In this document: piece after piece, positions 18,365 through 26,916 of the stretch
Layout: each line of letters opens with the position of its first letter
How positions within the stretch are numbered: the stretch's first letter is position 1
Source: Paraburkholderia sp.
GTDB lineage: Bacteria; Pseudomonadota; Gammaproteobacteria; Burkholderiales; Burkholderiaceae
Reading direction: 5' to 3'
Assembly: GCF_028283785.1 (NCBI RefSeq)
Contig: NZ_JAPWKB010000012.1
Span: 445,361 to 509,360 of the forward strand
DNA length: 64,000 bases
Position numbers and translations under genes: made by a program
The notes under the pieces: model-generated
The model's input: only the letters and a program-made list of their open reading frames with translations
The model's database searches: none
What the model was told of the DNA's origin: nothing

Positions 18365-19363
18365 CTATGCAGAGGTTTGGGTTTCGCTGTGGCTGCGTGG
18401 CGGAAGCAAACCTTCCAATGGCGGCGCGGGGCGCGCGGGATCGAGCGGCACGACGTCGTCGAACGATGAGTAGTCGATGTGGCGCACGCCGTCTTCTTCG
18501 TGGATCAGATCGACGTACGCGTGCTGCCATCTGATGTCCGTCGATGGCCAGTCGTGGCGGGCTTGCATCGTCTGTGCGGTGGTTTCGTCGAAACCTTCGA
18601 TAGTGATCATCAGCGACGCGTCGCGCGCGGCCAGGGTGTCGGCGGTCTCGCCGAACAATGGGCTGGCCTCGTCGATCACGTGCATCAGGTTCCAGCCGAG
18701 CAGAAACGCGGGATGCTGCTCGCGCACGAGCGGCAGATCGTGAATCTTCAATAACGAATACCCTTCGGGCGAGGTTTCGATCCGCATCATCCGCATTTTG
18801 GCGTGCGCTTCGGCGATCACGTTCTGGCGCGCGTTCGCGGCGCGAACCATCAAGGTCATCCTGCCTTCCAGCGGACGGACGATCGCATAGCGCGCGAACA
18901 TGATCTTCGCGCGTGGCCGCGAGAAGCGCGTGAAGATCAAACCGGTTGCCAGCGCGAGGCCCGACATGCCGACGAAAATCTCCAGCGTTGCGATGGCGTG
19001 CGCGTAGACGGTGCGTGGATGCATGTCGCCGTAACCGACGGTCGCCAGCGTTTCCACGCTGAAGAAAAACGCGCCGAGAAATCCGGGCGGCGCCTGGTTC
19101 GCGATCGATCTGTCGCCCAGCTGGAACAGGCACGCGAAGCACATGTTCAGCAGGAAAAACAGCACGGCGAGCGCGCCGAAAAAGGTCGGCCAGCGAATCA
19201 CCAGCGCGCGGTGATAGAGGTCGTGCCAGAAGGGAACCGGAATGCCGTGCGCGATCACCATCCGCGACCCGATCATCACCGGCCGTCCCGGCCAGCGATA
19301 ACGCTTCGATGATCCTGACGCGCGGCCGTCATGCGGAGAGTGATCGGACTCGGGGAGATTCAT
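18365..19363 (-). CDS. KirBac-type inward-rectifier potassium channel
   Basis: 332 aa, the length of KirBac1.1 from Burkholderia pseudomallei. A cytoplasmic N-terminal segment with an amphipathic slide helix (PFWHDLYHRAL) precedes TM1 (about 57-80). The pore helix carries the K+ selectivity filter TVGYGD at residues 108-113, and TM2 is at about 120-145. The C-terminal immunoglobulin-like cytoplasmic domain (about 150-310) contains MFARYAIVRPLEGRMTLMVR and HDLPLVREQHPAFLLGWNLMHVIDE. It forms tetramers in the inner membrane and conducts K+. All key residues are present. It is monocistronic. Confidence 0.95.
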   Translation of the reverse strand: MNLPESDHSPHDGRASGSSKRYRWPGRPVMIGSRMVIAHGIPVPFWHDLYHRALVIRWPTFFGALAVLFFLLNMCFACLFQLGDRSIANQAPPGFLGAFFFSVETLATVGYGDMHPRTVYAHAIATLEIFVGMSGLALATGLIFTRFSRPRAKIMFARYAIVRPLEGRMTLMVRAANARQNVIAEAHAKMRMMRIETSPEGYSLLKIHDLPLVREQHPAFLLGWNLMHVIDEASPLFGETADTLAARDASLMITIEGFDETTAQTMQARHDWPSTDIRWQHAYVDLIHEEDGVRHIDYSSFDDVVPLDPARPAPPLEGLLPPRSHSETQTSA

Positions 19364-19654
19364 CGCGTGCTTTCGTCTGGCTGTCGGTTGCGTGAGTGAG
19401 CCGTCCGTACGACGACGGGCGCGCCAAGCCTAGCATGCACGCCGGCTCACCGCGCCGCTGGCGTGCAAGCCGCAAAACGCCTCTTTTGCGTCAGCGCAAA
19501 CGCGTGACATGCAGGTGACGAGAGCGCGATCCGGGCACGGCAATGCAGGCCGCGAGGGTCAGGATTGGAAGCGGCAAACGCGTTGGCAAATTAGCCTTCG
19601 AAAAACGCTTCGGCGAACGCGTCGGTCAGCGTGCGGCAACACGCAGGGCTGACG

Positions 19655-19900
19655 TCATGGAAATGTGCGCGGCTTGGGAATGCCCGCGCCATGATCGATG
19701 TCGGAGACCGCGCGCAGATGGGCGGCTTCGATCGCTTCGCCTGCACCGTCGTAACCGGTGTCGCCACCGATCGTCGTCCATGACTGGACTGCGTGATCGC
19801 GATGACGGATTTCGTATTCGGCGTCCCAGCGCGCGCCCTGGAGTTCGAGCGGTCGAACGTGGATTTCGTAGACGCCGTAGAGGAAGAGTTGCTCGGCCAT
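19655..19900 (-). CDS. Small conserved-looking hypothetical protein (81 aa)
   Basis: 81 aa starting MAEQLFLYGVYEIHVRPLEL, with a perfect GGAGG five bases before the ATG, the strongest ribosome site in this neighbourhood. It is acidic and soluble and contains DAEYEIRHRDHAVQSWTTIGG, so it is probably a compact beta-rich fold. I do not recognise a family. It lies 59 bp downstream of another small gene in the same direction and is probably cotranscribed with it. The open frame extends upstream, but that part overlaps the neighbouring gene in another frame. Confidence 0.65.
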   Translation of the reverse strand: MAEQLFLYGVYEIHVRPLELQGARWDAEYEIRHRDHAVQSWTTIGGDTGYDGAGEAIEAAHLRAVSDIDHGAGIPKPRTFP

Positions 19901-19959
19901 CGTAACCTCCAGCCGGTCAGGTTCAGGAGAGGCGCGACGCGAAAGGCCGCACCGGTTCG

Positions 19960-20184
19960 CTACAGTTCGATCTTGCCGAGAATGCGGTGCGCCAGCGCCT
20001 TCGCTTCTTCCAGCGCTTCTTCGGGTGTGGACGAGGTGGCGTCGACGTCGTAGTCGGTACGTTCGGGTGAATCGCCTTCGTCGCGGACCAGCAATACGTG
20101 GCCCTGAAACTGTTGCCCGGCTTCGACCGGATGCACACTGGCGGTGGCCGTGTACAAACCCTTCGTGTAGGTGACGTCGTCCAT
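19960..20184 (-). CDS. Small hypothetical protein (74 aa)
   Basis: 74 aa starting MDDVTYTKGLYTATASVHPVE, with GGGAGA about ten bases upstream. The middle reads GQQFQGHVLLVRDEGDSPERTDY and the end is a helix EEALEEAKALAHRILGKIEL. It is acidic and soluble with no signal peptide. It resembles small beta-beta-beta-alpha proteins common in Burkholderiales, for which I know no function. It is the first gene of a two-gene unit with the ORF at 19,655. Confidence 0.65.
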   Translation of the reverse strand: MDDVTYTKGLYTATASVHPVEAGQQFQGHVLLVRDEGDSPERTDYDVDATSSTPEEALEEAKALAHRILGKIEL

Positions 20185-20290
20185 GATGGCGCTCTCCCGC
20201 GAGGTGAATGACCATCCTAGCACGGCGTCCGAAGGCTTTCAGGCGCCGTGTGCAAACTGCGGAAAGCGGCCGCAACCACGCCGCGAGATC

Positions 20291-20316
20291 GAAAAAAAGG
20301 CCCGCGAGCGCGGGCC
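20291..20316 (-). terminator. Terminator of the fructokinase operon
   Basis: The stem GGCCCGC (20299-20305) / GCGGGCC (20310-20316) is followed on the minus strand by T7. It lies 23 bases after the stop of the pfkB-family gene and closes the three-gene LacI operon. Confidence 0.85.
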
Positions 20317-20338
20317 TTGTCGGGTGGTCGCGATGCGC

Positions 20339-21253
20339 TCAGCCGAGCAATGCGACCACTTCGTCGAGCGTCGGCGAATGCGCGCCCGCGTGGCCGCACG
20401 CGGCGGCGCCCGCGGCGAGCGCGAACTCCAGATGTTCGGGCCACGTGCGTTGCGGCGCGGTCATCTGGCTGAACAGAAATCCGCCGATCGATGCATCGCC
20501 CGCACCGACGGTATCGACCACCTGAACGCGCGGCGGTCGCGCTTCGATCACGGTGTCGCCATCGATCAGCGTTGCGGTGTCCGGTCCGCGCGTGACCAGC
20601 ACTTTCGCAGCCGGATTCATCGCGCGCAATTGCGCCAGCGACGCGGTTTCGTCGTCGGTGCCGAAGAGTTGTCGCAAGTCTTCGTCGGAGACCTTGATCA
20701 GATCGGCGAGCGCGGCCATCTTGCGCAACGTCGGCGCGTAGCCGTGCGCCATCAGATTCCGGTAATTCGGATCGAAACTGATCTTCACGCCGCGCGCGCG
20801 CAGCGTCGCGGCGAGTGCTGCCAGCGTGTCGCCGAGCGGCTGACGCACGAGGCTGATACAGCCGAAGTGCGCCCACTTCACGTGACTCATCCAGCCTTCG
20901 GGCAGCCGGGCCGGGTCGAATGCGAGATCGGCGCTGTTGTCGCCCATGAAGAAATACGCAGGCGGATGCGTCTGATGAACGATCGCCAGCAGCGGCGCAC
21001 GCTCGACACGCTGCATGAAGCGCATGTCGAGACCGGCGGCGATGCTCGCGTTCCACAGTTCGTCGGAGAAATTGTCGGTGCCGAGCGAACCGGCGCACGC
21101 GGTCGGCAAGCCGAGCCGCGCGACCGCGCGCGCGACGTTCCAGCCTGCGCCGCCGGGCTTCGATACCCATTGCGAATCGCCGGTGCGCACGAGGTCGGTC
21201 AGGATGTCGCCCGCCGATACGAAGTGAGGCAGTTCAGCGTGTGAAGTCGTCAT
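20339..21253 (-). CDS. PfkB-family fructokinase
   Basis: About 304 aa from the ATG at 21253 (MTTSHAELPHFVSAGDILTDL); a GTG three codons earlier is an alternative. It is a ribokinase-fold carbohydrate kinase with the first signature in KPGGAGWNVARAVARLGLP, FDPNYRNLMA in the middle, and the C-terminal signature VDTVGAGDASIGGFL, whose Asp is the catalytic base. It phosphorylates a sugar with ATP. Cotranscription with a mannose-isomerase-type AGE epimerase and a LacI regulator suggests fructose as substrate, giving fructose 6-phosphate. It starts 12 bp after the stop of the epimerase gene. Confidence 0.9.
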   Translation of the reverse strand: MTTSHAELPHFVSAGDILTDLVRTGDSQWVSKPGGAGWNVARAVARLGLPTACAGSLGTDNFSDELWNASIAAGLDMRFMQRVERAPLLAIVHQTHPPAYFFMGDNSADLAFDPARLPEGWMSHVKWAHFGCISLVRQPLGDTLAALAATLRARGVKISFDPNYRNLMAHGYAPTLRKMAALADLIKVSDEDLRQLFGTDDETASLAQLRAMNPAAKVLVTRGPDTATLIDGDTVIEARPPRVQVVDTVGAGDASIGGFLFSQMTAPQRTWPEHLEFALAAGAAACGHAGAHSPTLDEVVALLG

Positions 21254-21265
21254 CGCGTTCACCGT

Positions 21266-22570
21266 TTATTGGGTCGAGTCGTTTGCTGTGTCGTCAGCCG
21301 GAAGGGCGTGCGCGAGCACTTCGTAGCACGCGCCCATCGTGTGATAGTCGGTCTTGCCCGCCGGGCTTTTTTCGTCGCTGTACTTGCGGTTGTCGCAGGT
21401 GAGGATGCGATACCACGCGCCGTACTGGTGATCGACGAAATGCGACCAGCTATAGCGCCATAGCTCGTCGTACCAGTCCCAGAAACGTTCGTTGCCGGTG
21501 CGCTTGCCGAGCAGCGCGGCGGTCGCGAAGGTTTCCGCCTGGACCCAGAAGTATTTGTCGTGATCGCAAACGGTGCCGTCCGGGCCGAAGCCGTAATACA
21601 GCCCGCCGTGATCGTCGTCCCATGCGCGCGTCATCGCGGCGTCGAACAGTTCGATCGCGCGCGGCAACAGCCACGGCAACGGACGATGCCGCTCCAGAAT
21701 CAGCAGCAGCTTCGCCCATTCGGTCTGGTGACCCGGCTGGAAACCCCACGGACGGAAGATGTTCGAACTGTCTTCCTCGTTGTAATGCCAGTCCACCGAC
21801 CAGTCCGCGTGGAAGTGTTCCCACACCAGACCTTGCGACAGTTTTGCCTGACGCAGCGTGATGTTCGACGCGACCCGTTCCGCGCGATCCAGATACACCA
21901 GATGGCCGGTCGCTTCATGCGCGGCGAGCAGCGCTTCGGTGGTGTGCATGTTCGCGTTCTGGCCGCGATACGAACTGACGTGCCACGCGGCCGTCGCTTC
22001 GTCGGCGTAGAGACCGGCGGCCGCGTCCCAGAATCGGTGTTCCATCAGTTCGAAGGTCGCGGCGATCATCGGCCGGGCTTCTTCGATGCCCGCCATCAAC
22101 GCGTGCGAATACGCGAGCAGCACGAACGCGAGGCCGTAGCAATGGCGCGTGGCGTCGAGCACGCGCTTGCGGCCGTCGCGCCATTCGAGTTCCCAGTCGT
22201 AGCCTTCGTGCTGCGAATCCCAGTGCGCGTCGCGCAGGAAGCGCAGGCCGTGGCGTGCGTATTCGAGATGTTGCGGATCGCCGGATTCGCGATACGCCAT
22301 CGCGTAATTGAATACGAAGCGGCAGCTGCTGACGAGGTGACGCGTGGTGTGATCGTAGATCGAACCGTCGTCGCGGAAAAAGTGGAAGAAGCCGCCGCTC
22401 GTGTCGAGCACGTTGGGCGCGTAGAAGCGCAGCGTGTCCTGAATGTGCGACCGCAGGAATTCGCGGCTGCGGAAGCTGGCGACGGCGGGCACGGCGTGCG
22501 TGCCGACGGCGGGCGCGGCTTTCGGCTTCGACGGCGCGGACTGTGTGTTGGGCGTAGCGGATGGGCTCAT
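21266..22570 (-). CDS. AGE-family epimerase/isomerase, probable mannose isomerase
   Basis: 434 aa starting MSPSATPNTQSAPSKPKA; the ATG overlaps the stop of the LacI gene by four bases (ATGA), which fixes the start. An N-terminal Ala/Pro-rich leader of about 30 residues precedes an (alpha/alpha)6 barrel. It contains FRDDGSIYDHTTRHLVSSCRF, DATRHCYGLAFVLLAYSH, SSYRGQNANMHTTEALLAAHE, RPWGFQPGHQTEWAKLLL and HDKYFWVQAETFATAALL, carrying the Arg, His and Glu residues typical of N-acylglucosamine 2-epimerase and YihS-like isomerases. Next to a fructokinase, D-mannose to D-fructose isomerisation is the likely reaction. N-acetylglucosamine epimerisation is possible but less fitting. Confidence 0.87.
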   Translation of the reverse strand: MSPSATPNTQSAPSKPKAAPAVGTHAVPAVASFRSREFLRSHIQDTLRFYAPNVLDTSGGFFHFFRDDGSIYDHTTRHLVSSCRFVFNYAMAYRESGDPQHLEYARHGLRFLRDAHWDSQHEGYDWELEWRDGRKRVLDATRHCYGLAFVLLAYSHALMAGIEEARPMIAATFELMEHRFWDAAAGLYADEATAAWHVSSYRGQNANMHTTEALLAAHEATGHLVYLDRAERVASNITLRQAKLSQGLVWEHFHADWSVDWHYNEEDSSNIFRPWGFQPGHQTEWAKLLLILERHRPLPWLLPRAIELFDAAMTRAWDDDHGGLYYGFGPDGTVCDHDKYFWVQAETFATAALLGKRTGNERFWDWYDELWRYSWSHFVDHQYGAWYRILTCDNRKYSDEKSPAGKTDYHTMGACYEVLAHALPADDTANDSTQ

Positions 22571-23553
22571 GATTTTTTCACCGAGGTGCTGGCGCGGGCA
22601 ATCAGATGGACGGGCACACGGACTTCGAGTTCGGCGGGCGATTCTTCGAGCAGCAGTTCGACGCCGCGCCGGCCGAGCGCTTCCTTGTCGACGGCGATCG
22701 TCGACAGCGGCGGCGTGGCGTGGGCAGCGGCGGGAATATCGTCGAAACCGATGATCGCGATGTCCTCCGGAACGCGCAAGCCGCGCGCGAGGCAGACGCG
22801 CAGCGCGGCGAGCGCAGCGGCGTCGTTGTAGGCAAAAACCGCGTCGGGATGCGGACCCGGCGCATCGAGCAACCGATGCATCGCATGTGCGGCGGCGGCA
22901 TCGGCGGGCATCGCGGCGTCGAGCGTCACTTCGAGCGACGGATCGAACAGCAAGCCCGCTTCGAAGAACGCACGACGATAACCGAGCGCGCGCTGCGCAA
23001 TGCTGAAGTGCGCCAGTGACCCGCCGATGAACGCGACGCGCTTGCGATCCTGCGCGAACAGATGCTGCATCGCGAGCGCGGCGCCGGCGGCATTGTCCAG
23101 ATTCACCGACCGCAAGCCGGGCGACCACAGATCGATCAGCACCAGCGGACGCTGCATCGCGACGAGCGTGGCGAGCGTTTCCGGCTCGACGAATCCGGCG
23201 ATCGCGACGGCGTCGGGCGCATGCAGGCGCATCTGCTGGATCACGTCTTCGGTCGGTCCGGCGGTCAGCACGGATGGCACGATGCCGCGTTCGCGGCACG
23301 CATCTTCGACGCCGTGCAACACATGCGAAAAGAACGGGCTGACCGCGAAGTTGTTGTGCTGACGATGCAGCAGGAACGTCAGACGACGGATACGCGGACG
23401 CAATTGCGCGGCGTCATAGCCGAGCTGCCGGGCCGTTTCGACGACGCGCAGACGGGTGGCGTCGGACAGGCCGGGCTGATTTTTCAGCGCCCGCGAAACG
23501 GTGCCGATCGACACGCTGGCGGCGCGCGCAATGTCGCGGATGGTGGTGGCCAT
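22567..23553 (-). CDS. LacI-family transcriptional regulator
   Basis: 328 aa. The ATG at 23553 gives MATTIRDIARAASVSIGTVSRALKNQ, the canonical LacI helix-turn-helix and hinge. A periplasmic-binding-protein-like effector domain follows at about 60-320, with VAFIGGSLAHFSIAQRALGYRRAF, PDAVFAYNDAAALAAL and IIGFDDIPAAAHATPPLSTIAVD. It is the first gene of an operon with the epimerase and kinase. Two copies of the 12-mer TAGTAAAACATC lie upstream at 23,593 and 23,685, so it probably represses its own operon and responds to mannose or a derivative. Confidence 0.92.
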   Translation of the reverse strand: MATTIRDIARAASVSIGTVSRALKNQPGLSDATRLRVVETARQLGYDAAQLRPRIRRLTFLLHRQHNNFAVSPFFSHVLHGVEDACRERGIVPSVLTAGPTEDVIQQMRLHAPDAVAIAGFVEPETLATLVAMQRPLVLIDLWSPGLRSVNLDNAAGAALAMQHLFAQDRKRVAFIGGSLAHFSIAQRALGYRRAFFEAGLLFDPSLEVTLDAAMPADAAAAHAMHRLLDAPGPHPDAVFAYNDAAALAALRVCLARGLRVPEDIAIIGFDDIPAAAHATPPLSTIAVDKEALGRRGVELLLEESPAELEVRVPVHLIARASTSVKKS

Positions 23554-23592
23554 CGAAGGGCGTTGGGGTCGTAATGGAGTGTCGGGATTGTA

Positions 23593-23702
23593 TAGTAAAA
23601 CATCCCGAAAAACGCCCGCCAGCGGCCCCAGCGCACCCGGAAAAACCCTTATATCAAGGGCTGTTGGTGACCTAATCCAGTGTTTAGTAAAACATCTAAA
23701 CA
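23593..23702 (-). promoter_or_regulatory. Paired LacI-type operator candidates upstream of the mannose operon
   Basis: The 12-mer TAGTAAAACATC occurs at 23593-23604 and 23685-23696, 92 bp apart. The distal copy is embedded in an inverted repeat, TGTTTAG-N8-CTAAACA (23681-23702). The proximal copy lies 40 bases before the lacI start and overlaps a -10-like TATACAAT read on the minus strand. The spacing would allow repression by a looped tetramer. Confidence 0.6.
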
Positions 23703-23749
23703 AGCCGGATTTCCGTGGTCAGGTCGCGCCGCTTCGGGGCGCGTCGTGC

Positions 23750-25597
23750 TCACGTGTGGGCGAGGTGCGATGCGTCGGTGTGGCCGCGCAGCAAGCGGTC
23801 GCTCTCGTCCACGTCGATCAGCGCGAAGCCGGACGCTTCCTGCTTCGCGCGACGCTTCGCAATCGCCGCCACCGACGCAATCTCCTCGCTGGTGTGGGTC
23901 GGCGGGCCGCCGTCGGGTTGCACGCGCACGCAGCCGATCGCCATCGTCACGAAACCGAAAAAGGTCGGATTGCCGCGCCGGTCTTCACCGTGGATACCGC
24001 CCGCGAGCCGGTCCTCCGGCGCGTAAAAACGTTGTGCGCCTTCGTTGAACAGGTGAATGGCGCGTTGCACGCGTTCGAGCCAGTCGTCGCTCTGGAACAG
24101 GATCAGGAAATCGTCGCCGCCCACATGGCCGAGGAAGTCGCGGGTCGGATCGCACACGTCGGCGAGCACGGCAGCCGCGAACTTCAGCACTTCGTCGCCT
24201 TGCCAGTAACCGTATTGATCGTTGAACGGCTTGAAGTGGTTCAGGTCCACGTAGCTCGCGTAGAACACGGCGTCGTGACCGAGCAGCCGCGTGATGTGCG
24301 AGCTGATCGGAATATTGCCGGGCAGGAAGGTCAGCGGATTCGCATAGCGCGCGGCTTCGATCCGGACTTCGGTGACGGCGCGCACCAGGCTCTCGCCGGT
24401 GCCGAGGCCCGCGTACTTGCCTTCGTCGGTGATGACGAAGCCGTCGGCGAGATAGCGCTGGTCGTCGCTGGCGAGCAGCTTCGCCATCTGTTCGACCGTC
24501 ATCGATTTTTCGATCACGACCGGCGACGCGTTCGCAAATTGCAGGCACGGCCGCTTGCCGAACAGTTCGCGGTGATACGGCAGCGCGTAGCGGTCCATGA
24601 AGCTGCGCCGGTTGATCAACGCGACCGGCGCATCGCGTTCCACCACGGCGACCGCGTGCAGATCGGGCAGCCGGTTGAAGAGGGCGAGCACATCGTTATT
24701 GGTGGCCTGGCGCGGCAGCGCGGGCGCGTGGACCAGCATTTTCGCGGATGCCATGCCGCCCGAAGGCGATGCGCCGACTGTGCGCGTGGCTTCCGGAAAC
24801 ACGGCGATATGGCCGGCGCGCAGCGCTTCGCGTGCGTCGTCGGTGACCTGACGCAGCGGTTGCGCGTGCGGTCGTCCGAAGAAATACCCTTGACCGCAGC
24901 CGATCCCCATATCGCGCACGACGATCAGATCCACTTCGTTTTCGATCCCTTCCGCGACCAGTTGCGCGCCGCTGGCATTTGCGAAATGCTGCATCGCGCG
25001 CACGGCCTCGAACTTCAGCGGGTCGCTGGCGATGTCGTGGATAAAGAAGCGGTCGATCTTCACGACGTCCGGCTGCAGGCGCACCCACAGATTCATGCTG
25101 GCGTTCGCGGTGCCGTAATCGTCGAGCGCGAACATCGCGCCGGCTGCGCGCAGCGCCGCGATCACCGGCAAAAAGCTGGCGATGTCGGCGATCGCGCTTT
25201 GCTCGGTCAACTCGACCACGAGGCGGCCCGGCTCGAACGCGCGGTTGCGCAACAGCGCGAGCGTGTCGTCCGACGCGTCGGCGATCTGGCGCATCGCGCC
25301 TGCGCTGAAGTTGAGGAACAGCTTGCCGTCGTAACCCATCCGCGCGAACGCGTCGATGCAGACTTTCGCGGCCGCGCGTTCCAGCTCGATCGACGCGCCT
25401 TCGGCGTTGGCCTGCGCGAACAGCGCGAGCGGCGATTCGAGCGGCGTGCCCGCCGGTCCACGGATCAGGCCTTCATAACCGAGAATCGCGCCGTCGTCGA
25501 AGTTCACGATTGGCTGGAACACTGCGGACAATTCGCTCCGCGCGATCAGGTCGGCGATGCGAGGTGCAGTCAATCGAACAGGCGTGATAAAGGGCAT
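23750..25597 (-). CDS. EAL-CBS-GGDEF c-di-GMP turnover protein
   Basis: 615 aa without TM segments. The N-terminal EAL domain (about 15-260) has signature YEGLIR (Gly in place of Ala), with LFLNFSAGA, VELTEQ, ALDDYGTANASMN, VKIDR, VAEGIEN and CGQGYFFGRP. The catalytic Glu/Asp/Lys set is therefore present. A CBS-like pair follows at about 300-430 (GFVITDEGKYAGLGTG). The C-terminal GGDEF domain (about 440-600) has GHVGGDDF, Asp in place of Glu. DLNHFKPFNDQYG keeps one metal Asp but has Asn in the second position, and no RxxD I-site is visible. It is probably mainly a phosphodiesterase whose output is tuned by the CBS pair and GGDDF domain. Confidence 0.9.
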   Translation of the reverse strand: MPFITPVRLTAPRIADLIARSELSAVFQPIVNFDDGAILGYEGLIRGPAGTPLESPLALFAQANAEGASIELERAAAKVCIDAFARMGYDGKLFLNFSAGAMRQIADASDDTLALLRNRAFEPGRLVVELTEQSAIADIASFLPVIAALRAAGAMFALDDYGTANASMNLWVRLQPDVVKIDRFFIHDIASDPLKFEAVRAMQHFANASGAQLVAEGIENEVDLIVVRDMGIGCGQGYFFGRPHAQPLRQVTDDAREALRAGHIAVFPEATRTVGASPSGGMASAKMLVHAPALPRQATNNDVLALFNRLPDLHAVAVVERDAPVALINRRSFMDRYALPYHRELFGKRPCLQFANASPVVIEKSMTVEQMAKLLASDDQRYLADGFVITDEGKYAGLGTGESLVRAVTEVRIEAARYANPLTFLPGNIPISSHITRLLGHDAVFYASYVDLNHFKPFNDQYGYWQGDEVLKFAAAVLADVCDPTRDFLGHVGGDDFLILFQSDDWLERVQRAIHLFNEGAQRFYAPEDRLAGGIHGEDRRGNPTFFGFVTMAIGCVRVQPDGGPPTHTSEEIASVAAIAKRRAKQEASGFALIDVDESDRLLRGHTDASHLAHT

Positions 25598-25768
25598 AGC
25601 GTTGGGCCGTAGCGGTGGACCTACGGTTTATCGGCTATCCGGGCTTCGCGTTAAGTGAATTTTTAATGAATCGTTGCACTGAAATGGTGCTAATCGGCGT
25701 GCTGTGCGACGCGCCTTATGACTTCCGGCCGAGGCGACACCGTCGGCGTTTCCGCGTGAAATAACAAA

Positions 25769-25796
25769 AAAGCCGCCGGGCTGAACCGGCGGCTTT
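25769..25796 (-). terminator. Terminator of the BASS-type transporter
   Basis: An 11-bp perfect stem (25769-25779 with 25786-25796) has a six-base loop, with an A-rich run to its left that becomes a U-run on the minus strand. Confidence 0.8.
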
Positions 25797-25887
25797 CATG
25801 GGTCACGTTTAACGGAGGCGTTTTATGCGTGTGTCGTATGAATCGGGGTGTCGGCGCATCGGCGGGGTGAGCGCCGCGTGCGCGCTG

Positions 25888-26916
25888 TCAGTGACGCGCG
25901 GGAGCGGGCGTGCTGCGTTCGCGCGAGGCGGCGCGGGTCTCCGCGCTCATGTCGCGCGCGCCCCAGCGTTGGGCCAGCGCCGCGCAGACCATCAACTGGA
26001 TCTGATGGAACAACATCAGCGGCAACACCACCGCGCCGACCGTTTGCGACGCGAAGATCACCTTCGCCATCGGCACGCCGGCCGCGAGACTCTTCTTCGA
26101 GCCGCAGAAAATGATGGTGATCTGATCCGCGCGGCTGAAGCCGAGCCGCTTGCTGACGAAGATCGTCAGACCGAGCGCCAGCGCCAGCAGCACGATATTG
26201 ATCACCACCAGCCCGCCCAGTGCGGCGAGCGGAATGTGATGCCACAGGCCTTCGTTGACGGCTTCGCTGAACGCGCCGTACACCACGAACAGGATCGAGC
26301 CTTGATCGACGTACTTCAGCACCGCGCGATTGCGCTCGATCCATTTGCCGATCAGCGGCCGCAGCAACTGGCCGGCCACGAACGGCACCAGCAGTTGCAG
26401 CACGATATTGCCGACGGTGTGCCACGCGGAACCGCCGCTGCCGGCCGCCTGGCTCGTCACGACGACGCTCACCAGCGCGGGCGTGATGAAGATGCCGAGC
26501 AGGCTCGACGCCGACGCGCTACAGACGGCGGCGGGCACGTTGCCCTTGGCGATCGACGTAAACGCGATGGACGATTGAACCGTGGAAGGCAGCGTGCAGA
26601 GGAAGAGGATGCCGGTGTAGAGCGCGGGCGTGACCAGTGGCGACAGGAGCGGCTTGAGCGCAAGCCCAAGCAGCGGAAACAGCGCGAACGTGCTGAGCAG
26701 GACGACGATATGCAGACGCCAGTGCGTCGCGCCCGCCACGATCGCTTCGCGTGACAGCTTGGCGCCGTGCAGGAAGAACAGCAGTCCGACCGCGAAATTG
26801 GTCAGCCAGTTGAACCCGACCGCCGCTTGCCCATGAACCGGGACGAGACTGGCGAAGATCACGGTGCCGACGAGGCAGAACGTGAAGTTGTCGGGAAGGT
26901 ATTTAGGGCGGGCCAT
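25888..26916 (-). CDS. Bile acid:sodium symporter (BASS/SBF-like, YfeH type) transporter
   Basis: 342 aa. I start at MARPKYLPDNFTFCLVGTVIFASL (26916) because the open frame upstream is not hydrophobic. It has about ten TM helices with SBF-like landmarks LTNFAVGLLFFLHGAKLSREA, LPSTVQSSIAFTSIAKGN (the Ser/Thr-rich unwound TM4) and IIFCGSKKSLAAGVPMAKV (the TM9 crossover). The tail after about residue 315 is hydrophilic. The family imports organic anions with Na+, but no substrate can be assigned. It is monocistronic and divergent from the secreted protein gene at 27,419. Confidence 0.88.
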   Translation of the reverse strand: MARPKYLPDNFTFCLVGTVIFASLVPVHGQAAVGFNWLTNFAVGLLFFLHGAKLSREAIVAGATHWRLHIVVLLSTFALFPLLGLALKPLLSPLVTPALYTGILFLCTLPSTVQSSIAFTSIAKGNVPAAVCSASASSLLGIFITPALVSVVVTSQAAGSGGSAWHTVGNIVLQLLVPFVAGQLLRPLIGKWIERNRAVLKYVDQGSILFVVYGAFSEAVNEGLWHHIPLAALGGLVVINIVLLALALGLTIFVSKRLGFSRADQITIIFCGSKKSLAAGVPMAKVIFASQTVGAVVLPLMLFHQIQLMVCAALAQRWGARDMSAETRAASRERSTPAPARH

